Source: Robertmurraya dakarensis (lineage in GTDB: Bacteria; Bacillota; Bacilli; Bacillales; Cytobacillaceae). Taken from it: a DNA stretch of 64,000 nt. The stretch is taken from contig NZ_LT707409.1 of the NCBI RefSeq assembly GCF_900156875.1, forward strand, positions 1,528,046-1,592,045, in the 5' to 3' direction. Within the stretch, counting starts at the first letter, position 1. Each line of letters opens with the position of its first letter. The notes beneath the pieces are model-generated. The model was given only the letters and a program-made list of their open reading frames with translations, was not told the DNA's origin and searched no databases. Both the position numbers and the translations under genes were made by a program. Positions 32,422 through 41,577 of the stretch are shown piece after piece.

Positions 32422-34092
32422 TCAGAATGATAATTGATATTTTTTTAATTTCCTAACAATGGTCGGCTGGCTGGTTTTTAATTTTTCGGCAATCTCATAA
32501 GTAGATTTGCATTCGTGAAAGGCTTTTTCAATTGCAAGTTTTTCAGCCATATCTACCACTTCTTTTAAAGAAAGTTCTTTGTTTGAGGATACCAGATTAA
32601 TCGCAGAGTGATTTTTGTATTCATCAGGCAGATCATCGACAGTTATCAATTCGTGAGGCACCGTCAAAATTAACCTTTCAATTAGGTTCGATAACTCCCT
32701 AATGTTTCCAGGCCAATTGTAATAATAAAAATATTGATTTAGTTCATAGTCAAACTCTTTAGACAAATGATATTTTTGGCTATATTGCTCTAAGAAGTGA
32801 TGGATAAGAGGTAAAATATCATCCTGTCTCTCCCTTAAAGGCGGAACAGATATTGGGACAACGTTTAATCGATAATATAAATCTTCACGAAATAAACCTT
32901 TTCGCACCATTTCTTTTAAGTCTCTATTAGTAGCCGCAATAAGTTGCGTGTCGACTTTTTTTAATTTTGTTCCGCCTACACGCATAAACTCTTTTTCCTG
33001 TATGGCTCTTAATAACTTTACCTGTAACTCTAAAGACAACTCACCAATTTCATCCAAAAATAGAATACCGTTCTCTGCTAATTCAAACATTCCAGCTTTT
33101 CCAGAACGATTCGCACCAGAGAAAGCACCGCCTTCATAACCAAAGAGCTCAGACTCTAGCAAGTCTTTTGGAATGGCGCCGCAATTTACTTTTACTAATT
33201 GTCCATTCTTAGAACGAGGGCTATTTTGATAAAAATGTCTAACTAATACGTCCTTTCCTACTCCAGACTCTCCTAATACAAGAATAGTTGTATCAAAATC
33301 AGCTATTCTTTCAATCATCTCATAGATTTTAATCATCTTTTCATTCTTTAAAATTATATTTTTGTCTTGATTAGCAGTTGCTTTCAATCGCTTTAACTCT
33401 TCTTTATATTTCTCATTTAACTTCTCTGCCTTTTTTAATTGTAGATTCAATTGATTTAGTTCAGACAAATCCCGAATATTCGTGACAATAATTTCAATTT
33501 CATCTTGTTCATTTAAGATAGGATTGCCTGTTAAAAGTGTTTCTTTTCCATTGAAATTTTCTTGGACGACGGTTACAGCTTGTCTTGTTTCCAGTACCTT
33601 CTTAGTAACAGACTCTTGCAGTATTCCCCTTTTTATTAAATCGTCCATATTTTTTCCTATATAATATTCTTTAGGAATGCCTGTTAATCTTTCAATTGCT
33701 GAGTTGGTTTTTAATGTATTTCCTTCGGCATCGGTGATATAAATCCCATCATATGAGCTTTCAATGATCGCATCTAACTGTCTTATTGATTTATCAAGTT
33801 CTTTTACTTGTTGTTTTAAAGCATGTACTCCCTCTCCCTCAACCATAATATATATTCGCTGTGATCCGTCTTCATGCAAATGGTCAGTTAATAATAAATA
33901 TCTTTGATCATTACAAGAAGCTAGTATAATGTTAGATCCGAGTTCTTCCCACTCGTCAAAAAGGCCTTTAAAGGGTTTATCCTTAATATTACTTTGATAA
34001 AATAACTCTTGCTCTAATTGAGATGATTGTATCTTCCCATCTCTGTCAACGATAACCATATTGAATGGGTGAGTGTTTGTTATCAAATTCAA
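32422..34092 (-). CDS. Sigma-54-dependent transcriptional activator with PAS domain
   Basis: A 556-residue bacterial enhancer-binding protein. Residues 1-100 are an N-terminal sensory region, about 105-225 a PAS domain (SYDGIYITDAEGNTLKTN), 225-260 a coiled linker, 265-485 an AAA+ domain with Walker A GESGVGKD, the sigma-54 contact loop GAFSGA (usual GAFTGA), and FLDEIGEL; the C-terminus has an HTH (TYEIAEKLKTSQPTIVRKL). It likely senses a fatty-acid-related signal and activates the operon downstream. A TTG start at 34092 is preferred because GAGGTG lies 6 bp upstream. The T-to-S change in the contact loop is conservative. Confidence 0.9.
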   Translation of the reverse strand: MNLITNTHPFNMVIVDRDGKIQSSQLEQELFYQSNIKDKPFKGLFDEWEELGSNIILASCNDQRYLLLTDHLHEDGSQRIYIMVEGEGVHALKQQVKELDKSIRQLDAIIESSYDGIYITDAEGNTLKTNSAIERLTGIPKEYYIGKNMDDLIKRGILQESVTKKVLETRQAVTVVQENFNGKETLLTGNPILNEQDEIEIIVTNIRDLSELNQLNLQLKKAEKLNEKYKEELKRLKATANQDKNIILKNEKMIKIYEMIERIADFDTTILVLGESGVGKDVLVRHFYQNSPRSKNGQLVKVNCGAIPKDLLESELFGYEGGAFSGANRSGKAGMFELAENGILFLDEIGELSLELQVKLLRAIQEKEFMRVGGTKLKKVDTQLIAATNRDLKEMVRKGLFREDLYYRLNVVPISVPPLRERQDDILPLIHHFLEQYSQKYHLSKEFDYELNQYFYYYNWPGNIRELSNLIERLILTVPHELITVDDLPDEYKNHSAINLVSSNKELSLKEVVDMAEKLAIEKAFHECKSTYEIAEKLKTSQPTIVRKLKKYQLSF

Positions 34093-34164
34093 GATCAACA
34101 CCTCATTTTTCTTTTGTAATATACTTTCGATATTTATCTGATAATATCCTTTTTACCTTTATGA

Positions 34165-34197
34165 AAAAATAAAAGACCATCAGGAAGATGGCCTTTT
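34165..34197 (-). terminator. Terminator after the secreted 174-aa protein gene
   Basis: AAAAGACCATC (34171-34181) pairs with GATGGCCTTTT (34187-34197, one G-U pair); on the minus strand it is followed by a U-rich run. It lies 11 bp after the stop codon. Confidence 0.8.
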
Positions 34198-34207
34198 ACA
34201 CTGCTTA

Positions 34208-34732
34208 TTAAGGATACAGATTATCAAACATTTTTTGCATAAAATGATCTTCATCACAATTGATCGTTTCTAAAGAAATACTTTTTCCAGGCTTCACTTT
34301 TTCTTCAGCGATAACCCATTCATTTTCTGTTCGATTAATCTTTACCATTACATTTTGATTATCAACATTTTTATATAAGATATATCCGCTTTCAGGGTTA
34401 CGATCGAAGAAATAAAGCCTTTTCTCTCCCCTATATGTTCCAGCCATTAGCTTTTTTAATGAGCTGTACATTTCATTTTCACCCATAAGCACTTGATTTT
34501 TCCATATATCATATGCTGTAAAATAGGTATATTGATCAGAGTTATTTCCTTTAATTAAATCAAAGCTTGAAAGTACATCATTCATTACTAATTTTATGTA
34601 TTCTTGTCTTGCCTCATCAAGCATTTGCTGACATTCGTCTGTTCCATTCTTATTATCCTTTGCATAGATAGAAAACGGATTAAAAGCTAGAAAAAGCAAA
34701 AGACAAGCAAGAATAATATGCCTATTTTTCAC
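34208..34732 (-). CDS. Secreted hypothetical protein, 174 aa
   Basis: The N-terminus is a clear Sec signal peptide (MKNRHIILACLLLFLAF, cleavage probably after IYA near residue 23). The mature part has one cysteine pair candidate (DECQQ and TINCDEDH) and a mixed alpha/beta pattern with GEKRLYFFDRNPESGYILYK. I do not recognise a family. The GTG start at 34732 was chosen because GAGGTG precedes it by 6 bp; a GTG three codons earlier overlaps this site. It is a stand-alone gene with its own terminator. Confidence 0.72.
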   Translation of the reverse strand: MKNRHIILACLLLFLAFNPFSIYAKDNKNGTDECQQMLDEARQEYIKLVMNDVLSSFDLIKGNNSDQYTYFTAYDIWKNQVLMGENEMYSSLKKLMAGTYRGEKRLYFFDRNPESGYILYKNVDNQNVMVKINRTENEWVIAEEKVKPGKSISLETINCDEDHFMQKMFDNLYP

Positions 34733-34801
34733 AAGTATCACCTCATGATTAGTCTTAGGGTAAAACTTGGAAAATATGCATTGTATCTTAATTCTCTGTA
34801 T

Positions 34802-34993
34802 TTAAATTTGATGTTCTTTACAATAAGCTTCAACTAATTCTTCAATTTGTTGAGGTTCAGGATATTCTCCAGAAAAGCTAAACTTAATCTCTTCCAAAAA
34901 GTCACCTTGATGATAAACATGTATCGCACCCTTTTGGTTGATCACACTGTATTCAGGTTCAAAGCGATAACCATTTCGATCAATTGCCCCCAT
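34802..34993 (-). CDS. Small YbxH-like protein (DUF5370)
   Basis: A 63-residue acidic protein, MGAIDRNGYRFEPEYSV and ending in a helix rich in glutamate. The sequence resembles the short Bacillus YbxH family, whose role is unknown. AGGAG precedes the ATG at 34993; a longer in-frame extension has no ribosome site. It is 17 bp downstream of another very small gene, and both are likely co-transcribed. Confidence 0.7.
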   Translation of the reverse strand: MGAIDRNGYRFEPEYSVINQKGAIHVYHQGDFLEEIKFSFSGEYPEPQQIEELVEAYCKEHQI

Positions 34994-35010
34994 TTTCAAT
35001 CTCCTCTTTA

Positions 35011-35160
35011 TCAACTAGGATCTATTTCATCATTGGAAAGTGTTGTTACGCTAGTATAATCATTTTCTTTAATTTCCTCTTCTGTCGCGCTTTGCTGCAA
35101 TTCCTCTTGGTCATCCATCCCCGGAGCAACCGTTGGATTGTTTTCATTTTTCTTCATCAT
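35011..35160 (-). CDS. Small acidic hypothetical protein, 49 aa
   Basis: A 49-codon reading frame starting MMKKNENNPTVAPGMDDQ and ending NDEIDPS, strongly acidic and probably disordered. AAAGGAGTGG precedes the first ATG. Position, strong ribosome site and tight spacing to the next small gene support it as real. No family is recognised. Confidence 0.6.
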   Translation of the reverse strand: MMKKNENNPTVAPGMDDQEELQQSATEEEIKENDYTSVTTLSNDEIDPS

Positions 35161-35293
35161 TATTCACCACTCCTTTTCCGATAATTTTCCACAATAAGAA
35201 TCGTTTATTCATCTTTTGGTTTTGCACCAAGTTGTACTTCTATAACATACGATATCTTAAGCTTTTAAAATTGAACAAGGAGGGTTGAGAACT

Positions 35294-36052
35294 TTGGGAA
35301 TCTACACAAACTTTAATACTAAACCCAAACTTTATAAATCAAAAAAGGTTAAGACAAAAAATCAAAGCTCCTATCGCGTCAACTATTTACAGGAGGTATT
35401 AGACAAGCAGCAACAATTAAACCAGACCATTACAGATTCTGTTGGTCATGTACAAAGTCAGCTTAAAGAAACGGTCTATCAACAGAATCATCAATATACC
35501 CATATTAGTACTAAATTAGAAAAACAAAATGAATTATCAGATAAATTTGATGAGGTGCTGCGTAAACAAAATGATATTAATGACATTATTTTAGAAAGAC
35601 TGGAAAGACTCGAAAAAAATAACGCTTCTCTTATACAAAAGTTAGAATCAGAAGGCTTAATGACACAAGCAATTCTTGAACAGCAGTCCTTGCATGATGA
35701 TGCTCTTTCCAAGATAGCGTCAAAACTAAATGATCATGAATTCTATGCAGCGGATTTGTCTTCGCAATTAAATAAACAAGAAGAATTTTTTCATGAACTT
35801 ACTGAAAAGCTTAAGCTGCAAGAAGTTTTTCATAATACAGTTATGGAAAGATTGGATCAACAGGAAGGATTGATAAAGAAACTCAGTCGGGAGATTGATC
35901 ATATAAGGACAATCATCTTCGAGCGAGCAGCCTATCTTTCAGAAAAATTTGAAGCTAATTTTACAAAACTAACAGCGCCTGTTCAACGTTTTTTCATTGG
36001 TAATACAGAAAAAAATACAGAAAATGCAAACGAAAAGGTTGACCCTAAATAA
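35294..36052 (+). CDS. Coiled-coil protein, 252 aa
   Basis: After a basic N-terminus (GIYTNFNTKPKLYKSKKVK) almost the whole protein is alpha-helical coiled coil with heptad-like recurrences (QNELSDKFDEVLRKQNDIN, LEKQ, LNKQEEFFHELTEKL), ending in a short globular or disordered tail. There is no signal peptide or membrane helix. A structural or scaffolding role is likely, but no specific function can be named. The TTG at 35294 is preferred over 35285 since AAGGAGG needs about 9 bp of spacing. Confidence 0.72.
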   Translation: MGIYTNFNTKPKLYKSKKVKTKNQSSYRVNYLQEVLDKQQQLNQTITDSVGHVQSQLKETVYQQNHQYTHISTKLEKQNELSDKFDEVLRKQNDINDIILERLERLEKNNASLIQKLESEGLMTQAILEQQSLHDDALSKIASKLNDHEFYAADLSSQLNKQEEFFHELTEKLKLQEVFHNTVMERLDQQEGLIKKLSREIDHIRTIIFERAAYLSEKFEANFTKLTAPVQRFFIGNTEKNTENANEKVDPK

Positions 36053-36053
36053 T

Positions 36054-36079
36054 GAGAACCCCCAAAAATGGGGGTTCTC
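36054..36079. terminator. Bidirectional terminator between coiled-coil gene and fdhF
   Basis: GAGAACCCCC (36054-36063) and GGGGGTTCTC (36070-36079), a perfect 10-bp stem with loop AAAAAT, sits between two converging genes. Confidence 0.85.
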
Positions 36080-36080
36080 T

Positions 36081-38150
36081 TTACGTAATTTTGGATAATT
36101 TAACGGCACATGCTTTATATTCTGCTGTACCTGATATTGGGTCATACTCATTAATGGTTAGCACATTAGTTGGTACCTCATGCCAATGAAAACTCATAAA
36201 TACAAGTCCTGGGACCACTTGTTCCGTAAGTTTGGCTCTAACCGTCAAAGACCCCCTCCTCGAACTCACTTCCACGATATCCCCGTTTTCAATTCCCAAG
36301 GCGCTAGCATCTTCCGGATGAATATCAACGGTTTCTTCCGTTTGTTTGAGTTTAACGCCGGAGGCATAGTAACGCGTTTGAGTGTGAGTATTGTATGTCT
36401 CATAACGCCTGCCCGTAGTTAGTGTAAACGGATACTCTTCGTCTGGAACCTCCACTGGCGGCGTATATGATACTGGAACAAAAGGCGATTTCGTTTGGTT
36501 CTCTTTAGCATTCTGATGTAGTCGTTCATGTAATACAAATGTACCTGGGTGATTCTCGTCTGGGCAAGGATAGTGAATACTATACTCCTTATCGAGCCTG
36601 TTATAAGTAATTCCTCCGTATACTTCGTGTGCTAAGTGGCGTACTTCTTCCCAGATTGCCTCACTGTTTTGATAATTCATTTCGTATCCCATTATCTTCG
36701 AAAGTTCACATAAAATTTCCCAGTCTTCCTTAACATTCTGATGAGCGATGACGGCTTCTCGCACACGTTGTATTCTTCTATCTGTGTTTGTATATGTTCC
36801 TTCAACTTCTCCCCATGATTTAGCCGGCAATACAACATCCGCCATCTTTGCCGTTTCAGTTAAAAAGATGTCTTGAACAACTAATAAGTCCAGCTTCTCA
36901 AGTAACCCTTTCGTATGATTTAGATGGACATCTGCTAAAAGCGGATTTTCACCAATAACATATAAAGCTTTTACATCCCCGTTCTCCATTTTTTCAAACG
37001 TTCTAGTCTGGGTATCTCCTACATTCGGGTTAATTTCCACACCCCAGTAATTTTCAAAACGTTTGCGATATTCATGGTCTGTCACCGGTCTGCTTCCAGT
37101 TAGCAGATTCGGAAGACATCCCATATCACCAGCTCCTTGAACATTGTTCTGTCCACGAAGCGGCATGATGCCGTTTCCTCTTCTGCCGATATGCCCTGTA
37201 AGCAACGCTAAATTGGCAATATCAAAGACATTATTCACTCCGCAATGATGTTCAGTAATTCCAAGCGTATAGGCAATCATTGAGTTGTTTGCGCTTGCAT
37301 ATTCCCTCGCCGTATCGATAATATCGGACTCTCTTAAACCGGTAATCATGGAAGTATATTCCGGCGTATAGCCTCTCACCTTTTCTTTAAGTTTTTCAAA
37401 GTCAGTTGTATGCTGCTGCACCCACTTTTCATCATACAAGTTCTCCGCAATAATGACATGCATCATTCCATTCATGAAAGCAATATCTGCTCCTACTTCA
37501 ATTTGCAAATGACGATGTGCAACCTTCACCATATCAATCCCGCGCGGATCTATGACGATAATCTTTAATCCAGATTTAACAGCCTTTTTCATTCTATTCG
37601 CAATAATCGGATGTGCTTCTGTCGTATTTGACCCCATTAACAGCAAGATATCTGCTTCATCAAAATCATCAAGAGTATTCGTTGGTGAACCGCTTCCAAA
37701 TACAGTTGCCAGACCGGCAACACTCGGTGCGTGTCACGTTCGGTTACAGCCATCGATGTTATTGCTCCCGATGACCGTTCTCATAAATTTTTGTGTAACA
37801 TAATTTGACTCATTTGTTGTTCTTGCACAAGCAAACATGGAGATCGCATCTGGCCCCCATTTAGATTTAACTCCAGATAGTTTAGTGGCAATAAATTGTA
37901 AAGCTTCCTCCCAGGTAGAAGATTGTAGCTCTCCGTTTTTCCGTATCAAGGGTTCTGTTAATCTTTCTTTAGCATGTACATATTTATATGCAAAAGCACC
38001 TTTTACACAAGTTTGCCCTTTATTAACTGGGGCCTCTTTATCACCTCTGATCTTGATGATTTGGTTATTTTCCACTTCGAGGATCAGCCCGCATCCAGTT
38101 CCACAATATCCACAAATGGTCTTAACGGCCTTTGTCAGTGAATTCGTCAT
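36081..38150 (-). CDS. fdhF: Selenocysteine-containing formate dehydrogenase alpha subunit (in-frame UGA at codon 139)
   Basis: One continuous frame of 690 codons is interrupted only by a TGA at 37734-37736. Read through, it gives a 689-residue molybdopterin oxidoreductase the size of E. coli FDH-H. The N-terminus binds a 4Fe-4S cluster (Cys13, Cys16, Cys20, Cys48, then Lys49). The UGA sits in NNIDGCNRT-U-HAPSVAGL, aligning exactly with the catalytic Sec140 of FDH-H (NNVDCCARV-U-HGPSVAG), and a SECIS-like hairpin follows. Downstream motifs GRRGNGIMPLRGQNNVQGA and WGEVEGTYTNTDRR are intact with no decay. The enzyme would oxidise formate to CO2 with Mo- or W-bis-MGD. A standard caller splits it in two; a nonsense mutation is the alternative but is much less likely. 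Confidence 0.9.
37705..37721 (-). promoter_or_regulatory. Bacterial SECIS-like hairpin directing selenocysteine at the fdhF UGA
   Basis: On the mRNA, GUUGCC and GGCAAC form a perfect 6-bp stem around loop GGUCU, beginning 12 nt after the UGA at 37734-37736. E. coli fdhF has its SECIS stem 11 nt after UGA with an AGGUCU loop; the loop GGUCU, which SelB recognises, is conserved. The stem also encodes protein, so its bases are doubly constrained. Confidence 0.85.
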
Positions 38151-38244
38151 TCATGCACCCTCCTTATCTTCTACTTCCATTTTAGCGAAAAAGAACAGAG
38201 AATTATGACAGAATTTAGTCAGATATCTGAACTTTTCTTATGAA

Positions 38245-38282
38245 AATAAAAAAACAGCCCAATTGTTAAGATTGGACTGTTT
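38245..38282 (-). terminator. Terminator after the histidine kinase gene
   Basis: AAACAGCCCAAT and ATTGGACTGTTT (38253-38282, one mismatch) form a hairpin just past the kinase stop codon; a U-run follows on the minus strand. It separates the kinase transcript from fdhF. Confidence 0.75.
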
Positions 38283-38284
38283 CT

Positions 38285-40438
38285 CTATGCTGTTTTAGCA
38301 GGGAGTACAATATTGAAGGTAGTACCTTTATTCAATTCACTTTCAATATAGACGGTTCCGTTATGGCTCTCAATGATTTTATAACTCACCATAAGTCCTA
38401 AACCATTTCCGTTTTTCTTTGTTGTATAAAAAGGCTCGCCGATTTTCTTCAGTTTATCTTCAGGAATTCCAACACCTGTATCTTGTATCGATATTTGTAC
38501 CTGGCCATCAGTAATCGCAACTCTTACGGTAATATCCCCGCCATCAGGCATTGCCTCAATTCCATTTTTGACAAAGTTTAAGAACACCTGCTTTAAGCGA
38601 TCTTCATCACATTCAATTTGTACAATATCATCATTTGCTTCAAAGTGCATACTAACATTTTTCTTTCTTGCTTCGAATTCTAGTAGTGATAAAACATTCT
38701 TGATAATGGGTATGATATTTTTCTCTTTTAGATCAACCGCTTTTGGCTTAGCCAAAACCATAAAGTCTTCCACAATCTCGTTCACCCGATTAATTTCATC
38801 AAGAATAATATCAAGAAATTCCCGGCGCTGTTCATCTACTTCGTCTTCTAGCAAAAATTCTGCGTAGCCCTTCATTGAAGTAAGCGGATTTCGAATTTCA
38901 TGCGCTACACCTGCAGCCAGCTGCCCTACTGCCGCCAATTTATCTTGACGATGAAGGATTTCCTCATTTTTTTTACGTTCGGTAATATCGTTTCGAATCG
39001 CTAAATATTGATAAGGTTTTCCATTCTCTCCAATAAAAGGAACGATAGTGGTTGCTACCCAATAGTACGAACCATCCTTTGCTTTATTGCGGATATCACC
39101 TTTCCACACTTGTCCTTGACCGATCGTTTTCCATAAATCTTTGAAAAATTGCTTAGAATGCAGTCCCGAATTTAAAATTCGATGATCACTGCCTATCAAT
39201 TCTTCCCGGCTATATTGTGAAATCTCACAAAAGTTATCATTTACACTTGTAATGATACCTTTTTCATCTGTGAATGCCACAATGGAGGATTGGTCCAAAG
39301 CAAACTTAATATCACTAGTTTCTTTTAAGGATTCTTGTAACTGTTTTTCGTATAATTTTTTATTCGTTATATCTGTGCGAATTGCAACATACTGATACGG
39401 TTTATTCTTCTTATTCAAGAAGGGAACAATGGTGGTGTCTACCCAATATAAACTCCCGTCCTTTGCTCTATTTTTGATTTCACCTTTCCAAACCTTTCCG
39501 CTCCCAATCGTCGCCCAGAGTTTTTTAAAAAAGTCAGTTGAATGATAACCCGAATTCAAGATGCTGTGATTAGCTCCAATTAATTCTTCTCGTGAATACT
39601 TCGATATCTCAACAAACTTATCATTTACATAAGTTATGTTTCCTTTCGGATCAGTCATAGCTACAATCGAAGATTCATCCAATGCAGCTTTAATATCAGT
39701 TAAGTTTGTATCGGTTTCATTAAGTCTCTTGTTAATTAAAGCACTGGAACCTATCAATCCAGTTAGTATTAAAATAGCGACAAAAAGAATGATGTAGACT
39801 AGAAATGTTTGATCAAAAGGTTCCCCGTTGACTGCTGGAATGATCCTAGAGATAGAAGCTGATCTAACAAACAAGAAGTGTCCTTCCACTACAGCTACTG
39901 TTATAACAATTGCACCTAAAGGCTTCAACCATGCCTGATTAGATTTTAAGGCAATTTTGGAATAAAACATTAACCAAAACACAAAGAAAAATGAGAAAAA
40001 AATCATGATGGCTGCAACAGCTAAAATGGGTTTACTAAAATGAATACTTAGTTTTAACCCATAAATTTCAATGATCTGTGTAGAAAAAACAGCACAGGCC
40101 ATTAGAAAGCTTGCAATTGATAGATGTTTTAAATCAACTACTTCATATGTTAAAGCATAAAAAGCCATTCCTGTGAAACAAATCCCAACTAAAATGGATA
40201 GAAGCGTAATTGGAATATTGAAACTAGTTGCACCTGTTACATCAATAGCTAACATAAAATTCATTATCCAGATACCAATACCCAATGAAAAAGTACCGCC
40301 TGCAAAAATAAACCTCTCGCTCCGTTCAGATGTGCCCATCATCGAGAACAGATCTAATGAAGTATAGGCTGCCATTAAGGTCAAACATATACTTGTTATG
40401 AGTAATACTGGATTATATGATATCAAAATTTCTTCCAT
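38285..40438 (-). CDS. Membrane sensor histidine kinase with tandem PAS domains
   Basis: A 717-residue kinase: about seven transmembrane helices (residues 8-245) resembling an MHYT-type sensor, two PAS/PAC domains (about 255-370 and 380-495), a HisKA domain with HEIRNPLTSMKGYAEF, and a HATPase domain with FVKNGIEAMP, DTGVGIPED and NGNGLGLMVS. The two PAS units are nearly copies of each other, sharing YSREELIG, VWKG and YWV-TTIVPF, so they arose by recent internal duplication. No response regulator is adjacent; orphan kinases of this build in Bacilli often feed the sporulation phosphorelay. Located upstream of fdhF but separated by a terminator. Confidence 0.9.
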   Translation of the reverse strand: MEEILISYNPVLLITSICLTLMAAYTSLDLFSMMGTSERSERFIFAGGTFSLGIGIWIMNFMLAIDVTGATSFNIPITLLSILVGICFTGMAFYALTYEVVDLKHLSIASFLMACAVFSTQIIEIYGLKLSIHFSKPILAVAAIMIFFSFFFVFWLMFYSKIALKSNQAWLKPLGAIVITVAVVEGHFLFVRSASISRIIPAVNGEPFDQTFLVYIILFVAILILTGLIGSSALINKRLNETDTNLTDIKAALDESSIVAMTDPKGNITYVNDKFVEISKYSREELIGANHSILNSGYHSTDFFKKLWATIGSGKVWKGEIKNRAKDGSLYWVDTTIVPFLNKKNKPYQYVAIRTDITNKKLYEKQLQESLKETSDIKFALDQSSIVAFTDEKGIITSVNDNFCEISQYSREELIGSDHRILNSGLHSKQFFKDLWKTIGQGQVWKGDIRNKAKDGSYYWVATTIVPFIGENGKPYQYLAIRNDITERKKNEEILHRQDKLAAVGQLAAGVAHEIRNPLTSMKGYAEFLLEDEVDEQRREFLDIILDEINRVNEIVEDFMVLAKPKAVDLKEKNIIPIIKNVLSLLEFEARKKNVSMHFEANDDIVQIECDEDRLKQVFLNFVKNGIEAMPDGGDITVRVAITDGQVQISIQDTGVGIPEDKLKKIGEPFYTTKKNGNGLGLMVSYKIIESHNGTVYIESELNKGTTFNIVLPAKTA

Positions 40439-40737
40439 GGAAATTTAGTCAGTCCCTTTTGTCGAAAATTGTTTCAACTATGATTGTAATGGAAACTTAA
40501 CCTACTTTAAAGAAAAAAGTAATATAACAAAAAATTAGTTCCTTTCTCATTCATCCAATAGTATAGGAAATCAATTGATAAAAATGTGGGTATCATTTGG
40601 CAATTTTTTATTTCCACCCATAAAAAATTAAGAAATTTTTTTAAAAAAAGACTACACATTTCTCAGCAGCATGTGTATACTGTATTATAACAGTTGTAAA
40701 CAATATAATCTGTATTATAAAAAGGGAGGATTTTAAA
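40439..40737. promoter_or_regulatory. Divergent promoter region between the kinase and yhfH-like genes
   Basis: An AT-rich gap of 299 bp with no plausible gene. An 11-bp direct repeat CTGTATTATAA occurs at 40680-40690 and 40710-40720, exactly 30 bp apart, just upstream of the yhfH-like gene; a TATAAT at 40704-40709 may be its -10 box. Regulator unknown. Confidence 0.5.
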
Positions 40738-40872
40738 ATGTTACAAAGTCCAGTTGAATTTTTCCGTACACTACCGAAAAAGGTTTGCCCTGAATGTGGT
40801 CAAACAATGGCGGAGCAAGCAGAATCTTATCTTATGGAATGTGACCGCTGTCTCTCAAAGAAATCAGAATAA
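40738..40872 (+). CDS. yhfH: YhfH-like mini zinc-ribbon protein
   Basis: A 44-residue protein, MLQSPVEFFRTLPKKVC then CPECG...CDRC. Two Cys pairs 18 residues apart form a minimal zinc ribbon, and the FF-x-LP-K start matches the YhfH family of Bacilli. Its function is unknown. AAAGGGAGG lies 7-8 bp before the ATG, and two hairpins follow the stop. Confidence 0.8.
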   Translation: MLQSPVEFFRTLPKKVCPECGQTMAEQAESYLMECDRCLSKKSE

Positions 40873-40884
40873 TTATCCTTACCC

Positions 40885-40974
40885 AACCCTCTGATAGAAA
40901 AGGAGCTTACTTTTCTTACAAGAGGGTTATAATTTGCTATTTGGCAAAAAAAAGACTCTCTATAATTAGAGAGT
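40885..40974 (+). terminator. Two consecutive hairpins after the yhfH-like gene
   Basis: AACCCTCT/AGAGGGTT (40885-40928) encloses a second stem AGAAAAG/CTTTTCT; then ACTCTCTA/TAGAGAGT (40955-40974) follows with a T-rich tail. Either could terminate; the second has the better U-run and abuts the mobile-element border. Confidence 0.65.
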
Positions 40975-40980
40975 TGATTT

Positions 40981-41005
40981 TTAACATCTTAGGAGACCCA
41001 ACCAT
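40981..41005 (+). repeat. Left terminal inverted repeat
   Basis: 25 bp beginning TTAACATCTTAGGAG and ending CAACCAT; matches the reverse complement of 41578-41602 except at two positions. Confidence 0.75.
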
Positions 41006-41577
41006 GTCATCGGTATTCCAATCCATTATTGTGAAACAAAGTCTTTTTCAACAATTCAAATGTACCGATGTGTGTTTGTTCCGTATTTATTCAATTAAAT
41101 TAAAAGTTTTTCGGCTGCAAACATTATTCAATTTTTCCAAGCTCCCCTTATACGCTTTACGTAGCCGGATGATTTTTACAACAATTTCGTAAGGTTCGAT
41201 TTAAATTCCTTCAACTTCATTGGTAATTACAATTTCAATTCACAAACACTTTCAACAAGAATAGGAATTCGCTTAATTCCCCAACTATTCGTGAAATGAA
41301 AGTCTTTTGGTAAAGATCTTCCTTTCTACGTACCAATAATTGAGTAGGCAGAAGCTTCGATCTTGCCCTATTGGAAATGTTAATTTCATTTAGCTATCCC
41401 ACTCTTTTATACTCTGCAAGTGAGGTAAACAAAGTATAATGTTTCAGTAGTAAAGTTTGATTTGTAACAGTATCTGGAATTATCCTCCTTTACCTTCAAT
41501 TTATATGCCATCCAATTACAGCTATAAAGGGGTAATAGTTTATCGTCCTCGTATTACTCATACGGAACGTTCACTAT

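Noticed and set aside
37647-37736. fdhF as a pseudogene split by a nonsense mutation
   Set aside because: The stop is TGA exactly at the selenocysteine site of the family and a SECIS-like hairpin follows; both halves are otherwise intact.
40941-41192. 83-codon frame inside the inverted-repeat element
   Set aside because: No ribosome site, begins in the preceding terminator, and crosses the left end of the element; composition is not protein-like.
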